64,000 nt of DNA, taken from contig JACTAT010000033.1 in the NCBI GenBank assembly GCA_014526335.1, positions 425,410 through 489,409 on the forward strand, in the 5' to 3' direction. The stretch comes from Chrysaora quinquecirrha. Lineage: Eukaryota > Cnidaria > Scyphozoa > Semaeostomeae > Pelagiidae. Both the position numbers and the translations under genes were made by a program. Each line of letters starts with the position of its first letter. The stretch's first letter is position 1. The notes beneath the pieces were generated by a model, which was not told the origin of the DNA, searched no databases, and saw only the letters and a program-made list of their open reading frames with translations. Positions 12,801-21,800 of the stretch are shown in pieces.

Positions 12801-15800
12801 ATCGACATAATATAAGGCCTGGCTTTTCAAATCCAGATATATGCACTTGTTTACGTTTCTGCCGGGACAATCTTAAAATGATCTTACCGTAAATGCTCTA
12901 ATAAGCGCCCAATTAAACGCCCGTTTCCAATAAACGCCATGCTAGAAGCACTCATAGTCCTCTTTCCTGTTTCTCAAAATCATGTTTTATTTATTACCTA
13001 TTAAGGTTACGACCTTCTTGCACTTTTAAGAATTATCCTATATGATTTTTATAGTTAGATTATTTTGTCATTTATTCCAGGGAATTCCACCAGAGTCATT
13101 GATGAAAGTATCTTCAGCACTTGTTCGTGATATTATTGAGAGCTGTACAAAGAGAGGGAAGGATTCCAGGTATGCAAATGCTAACAACCCATTTATGTAA
13201 TGATTGTCCCCTGCAAGGAATCGCTATTACCTTATTGCGAGATCATCAGTGATTAAAATAAGAATATTAAGATGCAGTATTGTTCAGTACCATACCCCTT
13301 AAATGCCGTATTATTTCTAGGCTATTTGGTAGCAGTATGATAAGGCATTAAGCCACTGGCCAAACGATCAATCATAGAGGTTTCCGCAAAAGATGGCGGC
13401 CGTTTCTGTCAATCCCTTGTTTTTCTTAAAGTTTTTCGAAGGGAATTCTGGGAATAATTTCCTTAGCTACAAATTCAACGTCTGCAGGAATGTAACTAAG
13501 AAAAATTATTCCCAGAATTCCTTTCAGAAATCCTTAATGAAAACAATAGGCAAAAACGGCGGCCATCTTTTGCGGAAGCGTCTATTATTGGTCAGACGTT
13601 TCGAATTTGCTTTGTTGGTCAGACTTGGTCATGCAGTTCTTAGTTTATCACAGATATTTCCCTGTCTAGACATTGAAGCTGCATATTTATTTTTAATCTT
13701 TTCGCGTCCGTGCTTTTAATACCTACAAGTTCATTCGGCCAAACGACCAATCATTGTTGGTCAAACATTTCAGATTTGCTTTACAAACCATTTTTGACCG
13801 TTTGACCACATCGCAAACAATGGTTTGCAAGCAGAGCAACTTCAGCAACATTTTCTGCTTGCCGTAAGAAAGGCTTGTTTGGTAAACGATCAAACATTTT
13901 TTTGGACAAGCAGATTCCAGATGTTTGACTGGCAAGGTGAAGGTGAAGGTGAAATGGTGTTTTAGCGTCAGTCGCTAGGATCTCAGTAGTAGGTTAACTA
14001 ATCGAGACCTCGACCCTGACTGTGATGCTACCGTGACTGGGCTCGAACCCTGACCACACTGAGCTTCTGACACCGCGAGTCAGCTGGATTACACCACGAA
14101 GCGACAGCACCTTCAGATGACAATGTTTGAACATTTGGCCAGGGCCTATAACCGACTGGACCACTCTGTCTAGCCTGAATGGGAATACAAACGGAGATGT
14201 TTGTACAAATGAATGCTATTTTCTGGTAAATCGTAAACTTCGTGCGTTTCTAACATGCTATTATTTTCTTTCTAAGGTCTACGATCAAAGATCTTCTGGA
14301 GCATGAGTTATTTTTCGAAGAAACTGGAATGAAAGTTGAGCTTGCAAAGCCAATGAATGAAATACCAGAGGGAACACAAGTCATTCCTATGCAGCTATAT
14401 CTTGATGACAGAAAAAAACGCGACCAACATAAAGGCGATGAAGCAATTGAATTCGAATTTATCGCTGGTAATGACGATCCTGAAGAAATCGCCAAAGAAA
14501 TGGTAAGGGACTGAACTCGTCACTTTATCTTGTTACCATTTATGGTTAATTTTTACTGCATTCACTGCTTAGTCGGTGTTTTAGAGCTGAGTATTAAGAA
14601 GAAAGACTCCTCAGGCGCGGCATGGAATATTGGCTAAACATTCGCGACTCGGTAACGTAAGCAAGACGCAATTATTCAGCTCACCCTCGATTAGGCCTGT
14701 TTCATACGTTGAGTCGTGCCGTGCCGAACTGACAGAAATTTAATTCGACTATGTTTCGACTGGGTACCCTCTGCTTCATAAGGCATTTTTCTAGTATGCT
14801 TCATTAAGTGCAGAGTAAACTAGTCCTGTTGTTTTTCCTTAGTTATCGAGGGTGAGCTGAATTAGTTGCATATGCCAACAACGATTTATAAGCTAGCATA
14901 AGCTTAGTTGATAACTCTTCTTGTATACTTGAAACAGGGAAAATTTTCCTTGGTTATTTTGCCCGTGATGGTGACGTCAGGTTTGTTGTTTTATTTCTCT
15001 TATGACGCAGCAAAGCGCGCTTTCCCACGGTATTTGTTTCACGTTGTTTCCCGCACTTTTACCCCGGTCTTCTATGGTCTGTGTGAACTGTTTTTTCAGA
15101 TCATTATGACATATCTGATTGTTTTTCCCTATTTTAAATCCAGGTAGGCGGGCCTCAGTCTTCAATGACTGACTGAGCTCATCTGTACGATTTCTAGGTG
15201 CGGCAAGGACTGCTGTATGAAGATGATGTTAAATCTGTAACCAAAGTCGTTAAAGCTTGTATATCAAAGCTCAATAAGGAATGGGAAAAGGTGTCAGAAC
15301 AGAAACTCAAAGAGGATAAGGAGGCAGATTCCCTCTCTGATTCTGGTTTTCAGAAAGGACAGTCCAGTGCGAGTGTACAAGACTCCTACCAGAGATCTGA
15401 TACTGCTACCGCTGGTTTGAATTCAAGAATTTCCAGTCAGACGCAGTTCGAGTCTCAAGGAGGTCAGACTCAGTATCGAGGCGATTCACAGGTAACTGCG
15501 GACGCTTCAAGGCATGAGTCCAGTGGATATTACACGGCTCCGGATTCAAGAACTAATGTCGATAACCAGGTTAGTTGGTAAAGGTAAACTTGCTTCTCTG
15601 TCAAGCTGACTAATATTAGCCCGTAAAATGCCGGATATTAGCTCTGGGTTCGCCCGCGGAAATGAACCTTTTTGGCTACTTTTTTTATATCTGCTCGTAT
15701 TTGTATCCATTTTCAAGAGAATATCAGCGTTTAGGTCATTTCTTTGTCCCGGTTCTCGCTGTAACTAGCTTTCAAAAGCGTCGAAACATTTTAATCACAT

Positions 15801-18800
15801 TTAAAGGAAGATTTTTCTTAAACCCCAGTTTTCTTATCTCCTGTGGGTTTTGGTTTTCAGCCACAGGATTTTTTTGCGTTGATTTTTGTTCTATTTGCAG
15901 ATTTTTTGGCACCACATATCCCGTTAAGATGGATTTTCGATATAACTAAGAATATTAGTTTTTCGCTATAGAGTTTTGATATTGTGTTGGTTTCTGTCTT
16001 ACAGACGTTCGAGGGAGAATCTACCACGAGGAATCCAACCACTTCGAAAATTTCAGCAAAAGCTTCTGTCTCAGATCTTGGCTCGATCAACGAAAATGAA
16101 GCCCAGGTATAATGATTTTACTCTTTATTTGCGGACGTTTATCTATAAGAAGCATATATTCACATTAGGTTCTAAAGGTCTGGCTAAAATAGATCATTTC
16201 GGTAGAATTTATATTTTCATCGCAATTATAAATCGCAAGATATCAAGATATCGATGCAAAAATCGTAGAAAGCACCTAAAGATTGGTCTGGGTGCAAAGT
16301 TTTACTATCTAAGCGCGTGTATTATCGATTTTATGATTTTATAAGGGCTTTGACCGTGTGGGGTACAAAGTTTCACCAAGTTCATTTTTTGCGGTCAAAG
16401 CCTTTATGAAATCGGGAACTTTGAATGCTCATAAAATTAAGAACAGGGGTGCTAGGACAGTGAAACTTTGTACCTAGACTACGTTTTGGCTGCTTCATAA
16501 GATTTTCAAGCAAAAACTCGATATCATGTGATTTCGAAAATTTTTAATGCTGTGTGACGTCAATGTCGCGCGACATCTAAAAACATACCATGCTCTAGTT
16601 TAGTCACCCTGTCTCATGGAAAATGTCACTCAAAATTTGAAGCGCTTGTGTTTCAACTTGCTCAAACATTTTTTGGGCATTTGTCATTTCACACAATTGT
16701 ATTCTGTAGTTTAGCATCGTTGACGACAAATATTTCCTTTCAACCCTTGTGCTTGTTCTTCGATATTCTCGTTTCTCGAGTTTCTTATAAAAAGATCTGA
16801 TTTTAAACCTTTCTTACAAGTGTTAGCCTTGTTCACAACACTCAAAATTGTAATTGCAAAATATTTGTAAGTTTACATGCTTCTTTTTTTAAAGTACCAC
16901 TTTATAAGAAACCTACATGTAGAAGGCCGAGACATTTAAAGAACTTATACTACTCAAGATAGAATCGCTAAAGAAACTTTCCAATTTTATATATTTTTAT
17001 CCTTACAAACAATGAAGAATTAGGGAACTGGCTCCATTCATTTGCGGTCACAACTCACATAAATTGTATGTTACGCGTGCAAATTTTTCCTTGAGTGGTC
17101 TCCAGCTTTGCTCGCATATAATTGTCTGTTTATAATAGTCATGGCACTCAGCATCACTAAATATGCAGTCAAAATTAAGGAACTGTTAAGGAACTTTTTG
17201 TACTACAATTCAATCAAAAGAGGATGAGGTCCATAAATAGGGAACTTTATGACGTAGACCTTGAGTTAGGTTCTTTATAAAATAAAAAGCGTGTATATGT
17301 TAAATTTATTTTGTTATATCATTTTCATGGAGAAAATATTTTCTAACCTACAGAAGCATGAATCTTTAACGTCAACTGCATCCATGGAAGTTTCACAAAG
17401 AGGTCGATCAGTTAGGAGTGAGGCTGATTCCATACCTGAATCCGATGACAGATCGTTACCAAGAAACCAGTCAGCTAATACTTTGCCTCATTCTCACTCT
17501 CAAACCTCGATTTCAGAAAATGATCACCAGTCTAGTAGTTCCTCGCAATCTCAGCAAACACGTGCTAAAGAAAAACAAAAGGTGAAGAAGGACAGGATGC
17601 CTAAAGTGACGCTGCAAAGTGTCGTCGATGAAAATGTCGCCGTTTGTCTATTCGATACTTTCAAGAATGTGAAAATCACGTTTAAGTTTGGTATTGAAGA
17701 TGATGAACCTGAGGAAGTTGCTGACAAAATGGTGAGATATGATTAGTTGTAATTCGAACAACTTTCTATAGGACGAGATTTCATCCCTTGTAGAGGACTG
17801 CGCGATAGATGACCTTCCACTGTTTTAGTTAACCCTTTAGGTGGCACCTTTGATGCACTCCTCGTATCAAATTCACATTTTAAAGTAGTAAAGGCAAGTA
17901 GAATACACAATTAAGTGAAAAAATTGACCTGGGGGGCCTAGTCGATTTTTGTTTGGGGATAATTTCCTAAAGCCCGTTCCAACCTGTTCCCGTTCCATCT
18001 CAAAAATTGAACGTTCGAGATGTTTCGGATCCCTTTAAAAGAACTGTGCCTGAACTTGGAACGGTTCAATTTTGCTTGTAAAGCACATTGCTAAGAGGTA
18101 TTTCCTGTAGGCATCGTCATATTCAAGTTTTTGTTGATGTGTTTTTTAAACTCTTTGTTCATTTTCAAGCGCAAATCATTGAATTGAACGAGTTCCTTTT
18201 TACCAGAAATTAAAACCAGTGTTAACAGCTAGTTTGTCCGGTTCTATAAATTGGAGTTAATCGAACTGTACTTTGCGTACCGCTTCCTCTCGTCCGACAA
18301 CTTTTATGCTCTCTCTAACTGTACGTTTTCTTTTTACCTTTTGTTTAGATTGAAGCTGGTCATCTAAGGCTGGAAAACATTGAAATTTTCACGCTGCAGA
18401 TTCGCAATGTTGTTGATGCAGCCAAGAAAGATATTGAAGCCCGTGTAAATCAGGTTGAAGACAGTATTAAAGAAGCTGATTCTAAAGCCACTGACCAATC
18501 AGCATCCAAAGCTACTCAAAGCAGTGCGACTTCAAATGGCGTGCAAGGGACGCCTACAGTGCAAGCTCGTAAAGTCAGCAATGGAAAAGAAGCTGAAAAA
18601 CCTGCCTGTCAAATTCCCGAAACAGCACTTGTTACAGGCAACCCCCCTGATGCTGCTGTTCCTAGTAAGGTTTCTGATAGCAAAACTGCTGCAGGCCAGG
18701 AGGGTGAATCATCGAGTCATCCTTCGGCTAGTGATACTAATCCCGATCAAACTTCAAAGACTGACAATATGGTTCCTGTTGAAGATGCGAAATCCGGGCA

Positions 18801-21800
18801 AGAAACAAAGAGAGAGCCCGAGGCTAAACCGATCGAGGCCAGTGGTGCTGCTTCACAAGAGAAATCAGCTGAACAGGAAAAGCCACCCCGACTGAACTGC
18901 AGCACTTCGCAGCAGGATTCTGTCTCAGGCAGTAAACCTGCAGTGGTTGGACGCTTTGCAGTTTCAAAATCAGCGGCAGCTTTGAACCAAAATGCAGCAG
19001 GATCTGCTCCAGACGGCTCAGCAACCGAACAGGCAGATAGCAAGATTACCACTGACAAAGAGAATGTCACTGCAAGCGTATCAAAGGACGAAGCTATAAT
19101 CAAAAACGAACAGGCAGTTGTTGCCGTTAGCAGTGCTGGTGATGGTAGTACTGGTCTACCTCAAGTACAGGCTACTTTCACTGTTGGTGCAGACAGTCTT
19201 GAACTTCTAACTGCAAATACTGTTACTAGTGGGAGTGAAATAATAAAGACGAATGCTGCTACATTGAATGGTTCTAGTATAGAACGTAATGAAGCCAATC
19301 TGAAAGATCTAAAAGAATCCAGTATAAACGAGCCAAAGCAATCTGATGTATCGAGGAACAACGTAGAATCAAATACGATATCTAGTGAAGGTTCAGAAGC
19401 TGAATCGATTGATAAAGAGACTAATGCTAATGTCGTTACAGAAAGGAAAAATTCAAATGAGAGTACCTTAAAAGGCAGGTTTAAGGTTGATCAGGTGGCA
19501 TCGTCCGCACTGCAGTCTGCCGAGAAGAAAGAAGAACAGACAGAGGCTGGGCAGAAGAAAGTAGAACAGACAGAGGCTGGGCAGAAGAAATTAGAACAGA
19601 CAGAGGCTGGGCAGAAGAAAGTAGAACAGACAGAGGCTGGGCAGAAGAAAGTAGAACAGACAGAGGCTGGGCGGAAGAAAGTAGAACAGACAGAGGCTGG
19701 GCAGAAGAAAGTAGAACAGACAGAGGCTGGGCAGAAGAAAGTAGAACAGACAGAGGCTGGGCAGAAGAAAGTAGAACAGACAGAGGCTGGGCAGAAGAAA
19801 GTAGAACAGACAGAGACTGGGCAGAAGAAAGTAGAGCAGACAGAGACTGGGCAGCAGACCAAACAGGATACGGGTGCTAGCAAAACAATTAGTCAGCCTA
19901 CCAATAAACACTCTGAGGTAACCAGGACGAAATCAGGAGAGAAGAAACCAAAGTTGGAGAACAAAGAGGTAGTTGAGCGTCGTAATTCAGGAGGATCTAG
20001 TGACGTGAAGAATGACGAGGAGGGTGGAGCGCGGCACATTTTCAGAATCGGCAGCTCTGATGAATCTGACGCTGTGAAGCAGATTTCTCCGGAGGGAAGC
20101 CCACGCAAGTGCATATCGCCCACAGAGCCACTTAGTTATAGAACTTCGAGTGACCGAGAAGCTTCCGAGAAAGCAATCCTTGCGAGACCGAACAGTGCCG
20201 ATGGCAGACGAACACCTACGCTGGAGCAAGCTATGTTTAATTACCCTATGGATGCATCTACGGATAGAAATATCAACTACCAGATGTACACGTCTCATGC
20301 CCCTGATTTTATATCAGACACTAGTAGCGTCGCTAGCAGTTGCCTGGATTCTCCAGCGATAACACCAAGTATGACACCTTCAAGTTCGTTTGAGAATCTT
20401 CTTGGTATATACGAAAGTGTCCGACAAAGTCGTGGGACAACAAGTGGAGCGCAAGCAGGGGAGCGAACTTCTTTTGAAAGATCCTCAAGCCGACCGGTAA
20501 TATTTCTTTTTGCAATATTTCTGTAATCTAAAATCTTCAATGTTGTAGAACTCCGTACTTTTAATTTTTGTTGGGAAATTTTCTCGTCTCCTTAGTGATT
20601 AGGAACCTCGGCAGTTAGTTTTGGGGGTTGCTTGAAAGAATTGAATTTCGTCCTTCTACTTTGTCGCACATTCTGGAAGACACTTCTTTATGACGTATTT
20701 CATTCATTTGAAAAGCTCAGAGGTTCGTAGGCCTGTCAAGCAAATGTTTGACAATCAATGTTTGAAGAGTAGCTCAAAGATCTTCTTCACAAACAGCAAA
20801 ATGTTTTGCGCAGTGTTTTTGGAAAAGGTCACTAACATCTCCTGCTTGAGTCGTGAGCATAGAATGTTTGATGTAGTGTGGCCAAACGGTCAAACGTTTT
20901 TCCGATATGCAAATTTCCAGTTTTTCAAAAGCTTTTATCCCTTTGCCGAGACCTTAGAGTGCACAAGTCTTGTGTATTTCTTCATTGTTTATTTTTAATG
21001 TTTTCATATCCTTAGTCTGTGCATGACACTGTCCATGAGATGAATTCTGAAGAAGTAAACACACTACGTGGATTCGTTAATAATAGTGATGATTGGAAGA
21101 AGCTTATAACCAGGTATTACAACACTTAATTTACCATCCTAATTTGATATCCCTTTTACAATCTAGACTCTTATCAGTCAAGCTGACAAGGGGCTGGATT
21201 ATGTTGACTAAATCTCGCGATCCTTCGGCTATACTGAGCCTTTTTTCGGCAACAAACACAAAAGCCAAACGAGAGAAAAGCCTTTGGCTGTATAACTTCG
21301 GAGAGTTACTGCACGTTTTTATTGAGCTCTATAGTCCATCGGAAACGTCGCTGGCTCTGATCATACAGCCCTGGCTCGAATCCCATCCATTTTGGCATGC
21401 CGCTATTGGAAGAATCTATCCTAGTGTTCACCGTTCATGGAAAATATATACAAGTGTATGGTGCTGAAGAGGGCTCAAGATAACCAAAACACGAACAAAT
21501 CAAAAGGGAGGAGAGCCTTTGGCTGTATGACTTGGAGAGTTGCTCAGCGATTTCATTGAGCTCTATAGCTCAGCGGAAACGTCTTTGGCCGTCTGGTTAT
21601 GCAGCCCAGGTTCAAAACCCATTTATTGTGGTATGCCACTTGTGGAAAAATCTGTCCTAGTGTTCGCCATTCATGACAAATATATATACCTATGTATGGT
21701 GCTGAGCATAGCAAAGACACAGAAATGTCTAACAGGAGAAGATCCTTGTGTCAATAAAATAACCAAGTTACCTCCACTCCAAATGTTGACTTGTTAGCTG

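Larger units (their letters stand above)
13170..14276. other. WNK intron with fold-back element and SINE fragment
   Basis: Contains the palindromic element at 13381-13581, a second repeat rich in CCAAACG/TGTTTGAC motifs (13730-13925) and a minus-strand tRNA-derived fragment (13940-14112). Confidence 0.65.
16107..17353. other. WNK intron with two repeat insertions
   Basis: Carries a family-4 repeat (16187-16565) joined to a family-3 fragment (gtcgcgcgacatc, then ctagtttagtcaccctgtct), and a family-1 MITE (16874-17295) ending only about 60 nt before the next exon. Confidence 0.7.

Noticed and set aside
13381..13719. 108-codon ORF beginning [11 protein letters not shown]
   Set aside because: Crosses the fold-back element; the reading arises from the palindrome and has no homology I recognise.
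19491..19911. Two minus-strand Cys/Phe- and Leu-rich repeat ORFs
   Set aside because: Antisense reading of the WNK coding minisatellite; the plus strand has the spliced, conserved frame.
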